From assembly GCA_022072505.1 (NCBI GenBank), contig JAJVHU010000005.1, forward strand, positions 1-64,000: a stretch of DNA of 64,000 bases. The letters are read 5' to 3'. A model generated the notes under the pieces. That model did not search any database, was not told where the DNA came from, and was given only the letters and a program-made list of their open reading frames with translations. Positions within the stretch are counted from its first letter, which is position 1; each line of letters begins with the position of its first letter. Positions 33,755 through 41,494 of the stretch are shown piece by piece. The position numbers were made by a program, and so were the translations under genes. This DNA comes from Phycisphaerae bacterium (GTDB taxonomy: Bacteria > Planctomycetota > Phycisphaerae > UBA1845).

Positions 33755-35467
33755 ATGAATCTCGTTGGAAAGCGTCTCATCGCCGGGTTCAGCTCGGGCC
33801 TTGTCGCCGTCGTCGCCGGGGCCTCCGCTGGCGCGCAGGCGCTGGTCGAGCGCGGGACTGAACAAGCGCCGGCCGCCTCGGCGCCGGACGACGTCGTGCT
33901 TCAGGCGATGCTCGCCGAACTCGACCGCTCAATAAAGGAGTTGGTTCTCGGAGGGCTGGAAAGACCCTACTTCATTCAGTACGTCGTCGAGGACACCGTC
34001 GCGCACAACGCCTCGGCGAAGTTCGGCGGCGTCCTGTCGTCGGGACGGACGCACCGGCGCACGTTGAACACCGACGTCCGCGTCGGATCGTACGAACTGG
34101 ACGACGGCAACCTCGGGTTCGGCGGGTTCTCCGGCGGCGTCCTTCCGCTGGACGACGACGAGCAGGCGATCCGCCACGCGATCTGGCTGGCCACCGACGC
34201 GGATTACAAGGTCTCCGTCGAGCTTCTCACGCGGAAGCGCGCCGCGCTGAAGGAGATGAACGTCGAGGACCGTCCGAACGACTTCTCGCCCGCGCCGCCG
34301 GTGCAGGCGCTCGATCCGCGCGTGACGCTCGAGGTGGACCGCGCCGCGTGGACCGAGAACATCCGCCGTCTCAGCGCCCGCTTCCTCGATCATCCGCACG
34401 TCGACGACGCGCAGGTCACCTTCTTCGCCGGGCACACCAACCGCACCCTGGTCAACTCCGAGGGCACGCGTTACCGCCACGGCGACACCGGCATCTTCGT
34501 CAACGTCAGCGCCTCCGCCCGCGCCGCCGACGGGATGGACCTCGCCGCCGAACGCATGTACATCGCCGAAGCCTTCGATCAGCTTCCTCCGCTGGAGACG
34601 ATGCTCGCCGACCTCGACGCCCTCGCCGCAGACCTCGCGGACCGCGCCGCCGCCGGAATCCTGGAGCACTACGTCGGACCCGTGCTCTTCGACGCCGAGG
34701 CCGCCGGCGTCGTCATCAACGATCTGCTCGCCGACGCGCTGGCCGCGAAACCCGTCATCCTCGGTTCGCGCTTCGCGCAGGACGACACGATGGAGAAAAA
34801 GATCGGCCTGCGGATCCTCCCGCGGTTCCTCAGCCTCGTGGATGATCCGAACGAGCACTTCTACGAGGGAACCCTCCTCGCCGGACACGGCGCTTACGAC
34901 GACGAAGCCGTCCGCGCCCAGCGCGTCAGCCTCGTCGAGAACGGCATCCTCAAGACCCTCGTCACCTGCCGCACGCCTTCACGAAAATTCAAGGAGTCCA
35001 ACGGACACGGGCAGGGACGCTTCGGAACCGTCAACGCCCACGTCGCCAACCTCTTCGTCGAAGCCTCGGAAGGTCTGACGCAGGAGGCGCTCGAGGCTGA
35101 ACTCCTTCAGGCCGCCCGCGACGAGGGGCTCGAGTTCGCCCTGCACGTCCGGGCGATCGAGTCCGGCGGCGACGGATCGCTCGGCGATCCGCTGCGCGTG
35201 GACAAGGTGTACGTCGCCGACGGACGGCGCGAGCGCATCCGCGGCATCGAGTTCACCGCGGTCGACGTCGCGAAGCTCAAGGACATCCTTGCCGCGGGAA
35301 CGCAACGCAAGGTGTATAATGATCTGGGGTTCGGGGCGGGAACGTGCGGCGTCGTTTGTCCGGCGCTGCTCTTTGAGGAACTGGAGCTGACGCGCGTGGA
35401 GCCGCAGTTCGACCGCCTGCCGATCCTCAAACCGCCGTCGCAACGGACGGCGAAGACCGTGCCGTGA
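33755..35467 (+). CDS. Exported TldE/PmbA-like subunit lacking the HExxxH site
   Basis: 570 residues from ATG 33755 (AAGGAATC upstream), with a signal-like N-terminus (IAGFSSGLVAVVAGASAGAQA). It follows the TldD-like protein along its whole length (LNTDVRVGSYELDDGN, VNSEGTRYRHGDTGI, ESNGHGQGRFGTVNAH, NDLGFGAGTCGVVCPALL), but where TldD has [11 protein letters not shown] this protein has VINDLLADALA, so no zinc site. That is the TldD-TldE relation in E. coli, where only one partner is catalytic. The two here probably form a heterodimer outside the cytoplasm. It overlaps the LarE-like gene at the stop. Confidence 0.87.
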   Translation: MNLVGKRLIAGFSSGLVAVVAGASAGAQALVERGTEQAPAASAPDDVVLQAMLAELDRSIKELVLGGLERPYFIQYVVEDTVAHNASAKFGGVLSSGRTHRRTLNTDVRVGSYELDDGNLGFGGFSGGVLPLDDDEQAIRHAIWLATDADYKVSVELLTRKRAALKEMNVEDRPNDFSPAPPVQALDPRVTLEVDRAAWTENIRRLSARFLDHPHVDDAQVTFFAGHTNRTLVNSEGTRYRHGDTGIFVNVSASARAADGMDLAAERMYIAEAFDQLPPLETMLADLDALAADLADRAAAGILEHYVGPVLFDAEAAGVVINDLLADALAAKPVILGSRFAQDDTMEKKIGLRILPRFLSLVDDPNEHFYEGTLLAGHGAYDDEAVRAQRVSLVENGILKTLVTCRTPSRKFKESNGHGQGRFGTVNAHVANLFVEASEGLTQEALEAELLQAARDEGLEFALHVRAIESGGDGSLGDPLRVDKVYVADGRRERIRGIEFTAVDVAKLKDILAAGTQRKVYNDLGFGAGTCGVVCPALLFEELELTRVEPQFDRLPILKPPSQRTAKTVP

Positions 35468-36354
35468 TGTCGAACGCCATCCCCATCCCGTCGCCGATCC
35501 CGGACCCCGGCGCGCGAACGCCCGCCGGGTTCGAGGCGCGCTGCGCCGCGCTGCGCGCCGCCCTGCGCGCGATGCGCCGCGTCGCCGTCGCCTTCAGCGG
35601 CGGCGTGGACTCCGCCCTCGTGCTTCGCGTCGCGCTCGACGAACTCGGACGCGACAATGTGCTCGCCGTCACCGGACGCAGCGCCAGCCTGAAGCGCTCC
35701 GAACTCGAAGCCGCCGAGGCGCTCGCCCGCTCGCTCGGTGCGGAACACGTCGTCCTCGACACGTCCGAGTTCGACAACGCCGCCTACCTCGCCAACCCGA
35801 CGAACCGATGCTACTTCTGCAAAACCACCCTTTACGAACACGTCCGCCCGTTGCTGGCGTCGCGCGGTCTGACCGCGCTGATCAACGGAACCAACGCCGA
35901 CGACCTGACGGATCACCGGCCCGGACTCGCCGCCGCCGCCGAACACGGCGTCCGATCGCCCCTCGCCGAGGCGGGCCTGACCAAGCCGGACGTCCGCGAG
36001 CTGGCCCGGCGTCTCGGCCTCGACGTGCATGACAAGCCCGCGTCGCCCTGCCTGTCCAGCCGTGTCCCTTACGGCGAGAGCATCACGCCCGAGAAGCTGC
36101 GCCGCATCGAAGACGCGGAGGACTATCTCGCGTCGCTGGGCTTCCGCGAGGTCCGCGTCCGCAGCCACGCCGATCTCGCCCGCATCGAAGTTCCCGCAAC
36201 CGACCTCCCGCGCCTCGCGGATCCGCAGGTCTGCGCCCGCGTCGCCGCCCGCCTCAAGTCGCTGGGCTTCGTTTACGTCACGCTCGATCTCGCCGGTTTC
36301 CGCAGCGGCAGCCTCAACGACGTCATCCGCCTCAACCTGCCCGTGCGATCCTGA
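35467..36354 (+). CDS. LarE-like ATP-dependent sulfur transferase
   Basis: 295 residues, with ATG 35467 overlapping the upstream stop codon. It is a PP-loop ATP pyrophosphatase: VAVAFSGGVDSALVLRVALD, TNRCYFCKTTLYEHV with the Cys cluster, INGTNADDLTDHRPGL, and PASPCLSSRVPYGESITPEK. These are the LarE-family signatures, enzymes that insert sulfur into the nickel-pincer nucleotide cofactor; some family members work on other substrates. The larB and larC partners are not visible here, so the substrate stays open. Coupled to the TldE-like gene. Confidence 0.9.
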   Translation: MSNAIPIPSPIPDPGARTPAGFEARCAALRAALRAMRRVAVAFSGGVDSALVLRVALDELGRDNVLAVTGRSASLKRSELEAAEALARSLGAEHVVLDTSEFDNAAYLANPTNRCYFCKTTLYEHVRPLLASRGLTALINGTNADDLTDHRPGLAAAAEHGVRSPLAEAGLTKPDVRELARRLGLDVHDKPASPCLSSRVPYGESITPEKLRRIEDAEDYLASLGFREVRVRSHADLARIEVPATDLPRLADPQVCARVAARLKSLGFVYVTLDLAGFRSGSLNDVIRLNLPVRS

Positions 36355-36440
36355 CCCAGTGCCCGCCGCCAGCGGATTCATGGCATTCAGTTGCGTTTCA
36401 CGGATCGAATTGCGCCCTTGTAGGTTTCGCAGAGAAGACG

Positions 36441-38015
36441 TCAGGAGCCGGCGACGACGGATCGCGACATGGCGCGAGCTTTAACCGCGTCATGAAGCTC
36501 GTGCTGGGCTGCAATCCTAATGTTGGTCGACACGCTCCGGCGCTGGCAAAGGGCACATAGCATGTGGCAAGGGCCTTGAAGGGGCCGAAACCTAAATGGG
36601 TAGCCCGGTTTGATGTACAGCAACTCATTCTTTTTGAGTGTCACGGCGCCATCCCAGTTCTTTGGAGATTGATCAGCGAGAGTCGCTGCAAGCCCGGGGT
36701 ACAAACTCGCCTCAGGCCAAGCAACTACATCGACCCCTAGCTCCCCGTCAAGGCAAAGCATCGCAATTTCCGCACAGGACGTGAAATAACTTGGCGCCCC
36801 AGTTTCATTTCCCGGGTTGTGGTGCGCCAACATGCGTCGGCGATTAAGAACTCCAAGAGCGCTGGCGAGTTCACTCTCGAGGCCGGAATCTTGCTCTCCG
36901 CCAACATAAACAAGGAACCCCAACAGTGATTTGGCCAGCGGACTTGATGCGAGGACGACATAGAGGTTCGGTCCCTGCCAGATGTATGGGATGATGGTAC
37001 GACCCTTGGTGTCCGCCTTCTCGTCTGAAACGTATCCCCACCTCTCTCCAAAATACCGCTCCACTTCCGCGGCCGGATGCAGGAAGCAGCCACGGATCAC
37101 CGAAGTATGAACATCATCGGGGCAGATTTCACTAGGCTCGACATCAAGTGCGTATGCCAATCTAGCAATCTCTTCGAGCGTCGGAAGTTCATGCCCGTTC
37201 TCCAATCGCGAAAGAAACGAATTGCTGACGTCGGCATTGCTTGCGAGCTTGTTTGCATCAACACCTTTTGCGCCTCGAATCGCCTGGAGCCTTGGGCCTA
37301 TGGAGAAAATATGCCGCCAGAGCCTGGTTTCATCGCCAAGATCCTCGTCCCCTAAGCGCGAAGCGCCGAGTCCTTGCACGGCAAGGCCAGCAGACCTATG
37401 AACCGCGTGGGCGCCCAACGCATCAGCGTAAAAAGTGATGATCTTGGCGTCTGGCGACATGTCCGTGAATGCGTGCGGGATACGACTCTTGAGCCATACT
37501 GTTCGCCGTCCCGGAGTATCCGACATGCAGAACCTGGGTGGCGGGTTCTCGAAGCCCGATTTCGTATGGCGCACCCATTGACAGGTCATGTTTCCCTTCC
37601 TGATAACGGTCAATTCCTCACCGAGATGGCAATGGAAAGCCGTTCGAGCCTCGGAGTCTGCTGAGTCGGATAGCTTCGATGAGAGAATGGCCATCGAAGC
37701 ACCAACAACCCCCCCGAGGACATCGTTGAATCTTTGCAGCGGGTTACTTGGATTGACTCGCTCGACTGGAAAGTCGTTACCGAGCGGGTTCTCAACGTAA
37801 CAACTTCCGGATCCCCGCATCGCGGTGATCAGCGAAGGGCGATATCGGTCGGATAGCAGCTCGGCATCACCGGCGGCGATTCGCTCAAATTCATCTCTGA
37901 GCGCGCTCCAAAGGTCTGGCGGGGTCGTTCGGAGCCCCCTCTCAAGAGCGTGATGCCTAATGTGTGTATAGAAAAATTGAAGCGACGATGCTAATTTGTC
38001 CCATTTTGGCCCCAC
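36441..38015 (-). CDS. Cupin-HTH-cupin regulator, unusual XRE-type architecture
   Basis: 524 residues from GTG 38015 (GGGGGG six bases before). Residues about 120-200 form a cupin with FHCHLGEELTVIRKG (a proper HxH-x3-E-x6-G motif) and SRIPHAFTDMSPDAKIITF. Residues about 245-305 are an XRE/Cro-type helix-turn-helix (LQAIRGAKGVDANKLASNAD, VSNSFLSRLENGHELPTLEE). The C-terminal ~210 residues carry a degenerate second cupin-like region (LKKNELLYIKPGYPFRFRPL). XRE-cupin regulators normally have the order HTH then cupin in about 190 residues, so this protein is much larger. Base composition is lower in GC than the flanks, suggesting acquisition. Divergent from the gene at 38224, which it may regulate. 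Confidence 0.7.
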   Translation of the reverse strand: MGPKWDKLASSLQFFYTHIRHHALERGLRTTPPDLWSALRDEFERIAAGDAELLSDRYRPSLITAMRGSGSCYVENPLGNDFPVERVNPSNPLQRFNDVLGGVVGASMAILSSKLSDSADSEARTAFHCHLGEELTVIRKGNMTCQWVRHTKSGFENPPPRFCMSDTPGRRTVWLKSRIPHAFTDMSPDAKIITFYADALGAHAVHRSAGLAVQGLGASRLGDEDLGDETRLWRHIFSIGPRLQAIRGAKGVDANKLASNADVSNSFLSRLENGHELPTLEEIARLAYALDVEPSEICPDDVHTSVIRGCFLHPAAEVERYFGERWGYVSDEKADTKGRTIIPYIWQGPNLYVVLASSPLAKSLLGFLVYVGGEQDSGLESELASALGVLNRRRMLAHHNPGNETGAPSYFTSCAEIAMLCLDGELGVDVVAWPEASLYPGLAATLADQSPKNWDGAVTLKKNELLYIKPGYPFRFRPLQGPCHMLCALCQRRSVSTNIRIAAQHELHDAVKARAMSRSVVAGS

Positions 38016-38223
38016 ATTGAACCCCCCAGCTTTGTTCTGTCGTTATCGGATTTTACACCACCAAACCGCGACTGGATTCGCATTTCGAGATGAAAATGTA
38101 ATTATTATTAAAATTCTATTTGAATTGAAATTCGTATTTGACATTATAAATCAATTTGGAAACAATTTTCAGGACACGCAGGCGGCGTTCGCCTGCACGA
38201 AATCGGAAAAGGAGCGGACAAGC
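38016..38223. promoter_or_regulatory. AT-rich divergent regulatory region
   Basis: The gap between the divergent genes is sharply AT-rich, in contrast with the surroundings. On the plus strand TTGACA at 38138-38143 and TATAAA at 38145-38150 are visible but not properly spaced to each other; TTGAAT at 38120 with TATAAA gives a 19-base spacer. GGAGCGG precedes the downstream ATG. A likely site of autoregulation by the HTH protein. Confidence 0.5.
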
Positions 38224-38838
38224 ATGACAAACATCGTGGTTTCCTCTTCACCTTCACCGGGGCGGGGAGGCAAGATTGGCCTGCTGAACGGAAAAATCGG
38301 GCCGTATCGGACGGTCACGAAATGGGGGTGGGACCGCCGCAAGCTGCTTGGCCCCATGCTGGACACGGTTCTCAGGGTCGATGGTGGCGCCTTGGAGGCG
38401 TTCGATTTCTACCTGGACCAAGACATGGTCGGACCTGCTGGGGAGTGCGGCTTCATTTTTGAAGCGCACTTCAATGAGTGCTTCGCCAGCGATCATTCCA
38501 TCGACTGCGTTCTGAAGGAGCTCGACTGGGTCGCCCCGCCGAAAAACACTGGAAAAGCGCGAGAGACGAGCGTGCGTATGCACCGTGGGACGCGAGCGAT
38601 CACCGTGACGGAGCTCGCACGAATGGACGACGTGGTCCCTTTGGTCAAGGAGGTCGGGATGGCGGGGGGGAACATCGAGGCGGCCCACTGCGCCCTCGTG
38701 CAAGGAAGAACACAAGGGGCGATCATGTTTGAATTGCGAATGAAGTTCGAGATCGACCCGAGCGAATGGCCCGGCTTGGGAATGCGCCTGAAAGACCTTG
38801 CCGAGAACATTCTGGACGCCAGATTCACTGATCTTTGA
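38224..38838 (+). CDS. Hypothetical protein, divergent from the cupin-HTH regulator
   Basis: 204 residues from ATG 38224 with GGAGCGG nine bases upstream; in-frame DNA before it is AT-rich and noncoding. The protein is soluble, mixed alpha/beta, with strands such as TRAITVTELARMDDVVPLV and AIMFELRMKFEIDP. No known motif, signal peptide or membrane helix. Its GC content is between that of the island and the chromosome. Since it is the sole gene that faces the regulator, the pair may form a two-gene cassette. Confidence 0.65.
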   Translation: MTNIVVSSSPSPGRGGKIGLLNGKIGPYRTVTKWGWDRRKLLGPMLDTVLRVDGGALEAFDFYLDQDMVGPAGECGFIFEAHFNECFASDHSIDCVLKELDWVAPPKNTGKARETSVRMHRGTRAITVTELARMDDVVPLVKEVGMAGGNIEAAHCALVQGRTQGAIMFELRMKFEIDPSEWPGLGMRLKDLAENILDARFTDL

Positions 38839-38974
38839 ATCAGGCGGGCCGACGTGCTTGCCGATCTCCGCGACTAAGCGGAGGAACACGAAGCGCTCGG
38901 GGGGCGTTATGCCGCCCGGGCGCTTTGCATTTCAACTCCGCTGGGGTTGGCATGGTGTTTGGTATCAATTCTCC

Positions 38975-39080
38975 TAACCGCCCGTCAAAAAAGGGTAACG
39001 CTTCCCTCCCGGACGCGAATTTCACCGGGAAAAACGGACATCACAAAAGCCGATCGCGCGTTCTTCAACGCACTCCTAAG
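38975..39080. repeat. Short palindromic element, family A copy 2
   Basis: Starts TAACCGCCCGTCAAAAAAGG and shares GGACGCGAATTTCACCGGG and CATCACAAAAGCCGATCG with copy 1 at 2971-3080. The right inverted end (TTCTTCAACGCACTCCTAAG) is degraded. The rest of the gap 38839-39315 has no gene. Confidence 0.7.
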
Positions 39081-39140
39081 GTAAGCCGCCTTCGGCACCC
39101 AACCCTGGGCTGGGAGGGGCACGCCCCCGTTGGGACTGAT
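39078..39140. repeat. Dispersed repeat related to 143-200
   Basis: GGTAAGCCGCCTTCGGCACC then ACCCTGGGCTGGGAGGGGCA and CCCCGTTGGGAC follow the same order as the repeat at 143-200 near the window start. It abuts family A copy 2. Confidence 0.6.
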
Positions 39141-39315
39141 TGGCCGCATTCCGGACACACGCCGGACACGTTGCCGGTGAGGTTGTAGCCGCACTTCCGG
39201 AAAAGCCCTTCGGACGCGGACGGAGCGATCCAGGCCTCCAGTCACGCCGCCGATGAAAAGATCGCCCGTCGCGACGGTGACTCCCACCGTCGGCGCCGCA
39301 GGCACATCATATCCG

Positions 39316-39747
39316 TCAGGGGTGCTCCACGCTCGCCCGCGCCTCCGGCCACAGTCCCGGCGGCATGACCATCGGACGCCCATCGCGCCCGACGCATGCC
39401 AAGGTCGAACTCGCCCGGGTGCAGACTTCGTCGCCTCTCACGACTTCGTACTCGTGATCGACGCGCGTGTGCGTGATCCGGGTCAGGCGGCAGCGGACCT
39501 CGACCGTGTCGTCGTACCGCACCGGCTTGTGAAAGGTGCAGGCGAGCTTGTGAACCACGAAGAGCACCCCCTGGGCCTCCAGGTCGCGATAGACGAATCC
39601 GTGACGCCGAAGAAGCTCCGTCCGCACCTCCTCGAAATACACCCAGTAATTCGCGTGGTGCAGGTAGCCCATCGGGTCGCATTCGGCGTACCGCGCCCGG
39701 AAGGTCATCGCGCACGAGTCGGCCCCGGACGTGTTTCCGCAAGTCAT
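39316..39747 (-). CDS. YbgC-like acyl-CoA thioesterase (4-hydroxybenzoyl-CoA hotdog fold)
   Basis: 143 residues from ATG 39747 (GGAAGTCTG upstream). The hotdog signature RYAECDPMGYLHHANYWVYF with catalytic Asp is followed by EEVRTELLRRHG, the helix typical of YbgC/FadM thioesterases that hydrolyse short- to medium-chain acyl-CoA or acyl-ACP. Length is right for the family. It stands alone on the minus strand; no tol-pal genes are nearby, unlike classic ybgC. Confidence 0.9.
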   Translation of the reverse strand: MTCGNTSGADSCAMTFRARYAECDPMGYLHHANYWVYFEEVRTELLRRHGFVYRDLEAQGVLFVVHKLACTFHKPVRYDDTVEVRCRLTRITHTRVDHEYEVVRGDEVCTRASSTLACVGRDGRPMVMPPGLWPEARASVEHP

Positions 39748-39909
39748 CAGACTTCCGCGCTTTTTCCTTCACGCCCGCGTTCCGACGCCTCCGCGGCAAG
39801 GCCGTCCGGTCAACCGCGTCGAACCGCAACGGGCGGACTCCGACCGCCGAGCACGGTCCTCATCAAGACATGCGGCGGAACGGGCAGGTCCGTGATGACC
39901 CGCGCTCGA

Positions 39910-40080
39910 TCAGGACGCCGCTTCGCCCTGGCTCTTCTTGTTGCGCTTCTTGGCGCGCAGCTCTTTTCGCGTTTTCGCCGCGTCTCCCCACAGCTTGTAC
40001 GCTTCCTGCTTGTTGCCCTTCTTGTAGGCGTCCGCGGCGGACTCCCGCTGTCGTTTCACGGCCTTGTTGGCGCGCGGCAT
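39910..40080 (-). CDS. Small basic protein, 56 residues
   Basis: Starts MPRANKAVKRQRESAADAYK at ATG 40080 with GGAGC seven bases before it, and is Lys/Arg/Ala-rich throughout (KKGNKQEAYKLWGDAAKTRK). Single-helix character and strong positive charge suggest nucleic-acid or ribosome association, but no family is recognised. The good ribosome binding site and nonrandom composition make it a likely real gene despite its length. Confidence 0.6.
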   Translation of the reverse strand: MPRANKAVKRQRESAADAYKKGNKQEAYKLWGDAAKTRKELRAKKRNKKSQGEAAS

Positions 40081-40410
40081 GTTTTGCTCCGTTCCTGAAA
40101 GTGGCGCCCGGTTTCCCGATCCCGAGGCGCCCCCCGAGCGCCCGACACCCACGGCTGCACCTCCCGAGCGGATCCAGCCTATCCGACCTGGCGATCCGCG
40201 TCCAGTGCAACTCCCGGCGGCGACGAGGCCGGCGATCCGCCCGGACATGAAGGTTCTGCCCCGCCCAAAGATTGCCGAACGCGTGTCCCGACTGCCGGTC
40301 CGCACACGAACATGGACCGCGAACCTCCGGTCCGCTCATGCGGTGCGCTGCGACTCGAACGCGGGAAGCTTCTCGTTCTCCGCGCCAGAAGCGCCTTTCC
40401 CGCGTTGCGG

Positions 40411-40517
40411 CTTGACCACCCGCTGAAAAAAATCGCGACCCGCCTTTGTGATACCGGTTTTCCTGGTGAAATTCACGTTCCGGAAGGAGGCGCTGCCCTT
40501 TTTCAACGGCCTGTTAA
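40411..40517. repeat. Short palindromic element, family A copy 3 (inverted)
   Basis: Read on the minus strand it begins TTAACAGGCCGTTGAAAAAG, runs through GGAACGTGAATTTCACCAGG and TATCACAAAGGCGGGTCGCG, and ends TTTTTTTCAGCGGGTGGTCA. This is family A reversed relative to copies 1 and 2. It shares its terminal GTTAA with the adjacent element at 40514. Confidence 0.7.
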
Positions 40518-40687
40518 CTCGACTTTTGCCGTTTTCGAAGGGAGGATATCCTTCGGAGGATCGAGGACATCAAAACGACGGTCCGGGGTTTTGCAACACC
40601 CGGCATGGCGGCGGGTGGCGAAACCTCCATCCCCGCGTTTTTCCCCGCGGTTCACGCCCCCCTGAAAAAGGGCAAAAGTCGAGGTTA
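40514..40687. repeat. Palindromic element, family B, with ~17-bp inverted ends
   Basis: TTAACTCGACTTTTGCC at the left is mirrored by GGCAAAAGTCGAGGTTA at the right, 174 bp overall, without coding capacity. The interior contains a further nested palindrome GGATATCCTTCGGAGGATCG. It directly abuts family A copy 3, so 40411-40687 is a composite of two miniature elements. Confidence 0.65.
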
Positions 40688-40773
40688 GGGATTGACGAAG
40701 GATCGGAACAACCGCCGGGGGGAGCGGCCTCCGGTTGAATTCACGCGAATCTCAGGCAGGATCGGAGCACAAA

Positions 40774-41169
40774 ATGTCGCGCATTCTCACCGTCGGACAT
40801 TGCGACTTTGACCACGGAAATCTCTCGCGCATGCTCGAGGCGGGCTTCACCGCGCAGGTGGACCGCGCCCACGGTCTGGACGACGCCCGCGCTGCCCTGC
40901 AAACCCGCGGGTATGATCTCGTGTTGCTCAACCGCATCCTCGACCGCGACGGCGCCGAAGGTCTCCGCGTCCTCGCCGCGCTCAAATCCGACGCCGCCAC
41001 GCGGGACGTTCCGGTCATGCTGATCAGCAACTACCCGGACGCCCAGTCCGCCGCCGTCGCCGCCGGCGCCGTCCCCGGTTTCGGCAAAGCCGAACTCCAC
41101 GCCCCCGCCGCCCTCGATCGCATCCGCGCGGCGCTGGACGAATCCGCCGAGGGACGCAAGCGGTCCTGA
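40774..41169 (+). CDS. Atypical response-regulator receiver domain protein
   Basis: 131 residues from ATG 40774 (GGAGC six bases before). The CheY-like fold is visible: ILTVGHCDFDHGNLSRMLEA with an acidic pair, YDLVLLNRIL as beta-3, PVMLISNYPDAQSAAVAAGA, and FGKAELHAP with the conserved Lys. However, the expected phospho-acceptor position at the end of beta-3 is Asn53 instead of Asp. That suggests a phosphorylation-independent pseudo-receiver, or use of a nearby Asp (57 or 59). No output domain. It may interact with partner kinases or with DNA-independent targets. No kinase lies beside it. Confidence 0.8.
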   Translation: MSRILTVGHCDFDHGNLSRMLEAGFTAQVDRAHGLDDARAALQTRGYDLVLLNRILDRDGAEGLRVLAALKSDAATRDVPVMLISNYPDAQSAAVAAGAVPGFGKAELHAPAALDRIRAALDESAEGRKRS

Positions 41170-41494
41170 AGACGAACCGTTTGTTTGAGCGGCCCTTGAC
41201 GAGACGCTCGACGTCGTTAAGATTCGCCGTGCAGCAGGGGGGTATTGGAAATGCTCGTCAAACACATCAAAAACATCGGCCTGTCCTGAGGCATCCGTTG
41301 ACGTCCGCTCCGCGGAACTTCTTGGCGTCGCATCAGGCCGCAATCATCGTCGCGGCATCAGTGTTTCGGCTGCCGGATCTTCATTTCACCCCGTGATTTG
41401 AGGACCGTGTTCTTCATGCACCGGAAAACCCACGAGCCCGTGACCGGGGCGCGCAGGCGCGCCTGCGCGTCGCCGGGGCCGCCTGAAGGCTTAC
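41170..41494. other. Intergenic region with promoter and possible leader peptide
   Basis: This 325-base gap holds the promoter listed at 41196-41223. Downstream, ATG 41251 opens a 12-codon frame (MLVKHIKNIGLS) behind AGGGGGG, which might be a leader peptide; support is weak. Near 41445-41480 GGGGCGCGCAGGCGCGCCTG forms a GC-rich palindrome shortly before the AAA gene. Confidence 0.4.
41196..41223 (+). promoter_or_regulatory. Putative sigma70-type promoter of the AAA ATPase gene
   Basis: TTGACG (41196-41201) and TAAGAT (41218-41223) are spaced by 16 bases. Both boxes match the typical alphaproteobacterial-like or generic housekeeping pattern. The leader to the gene at 41495 would be about 265 bases. 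Confidence 0.5.

Noticed and set aside
35300-35325. TATAAT-like sequence inside the TldE-like gene
   Set aside because: Lies in coding sequence and has no matching -35 box at the right spacing.
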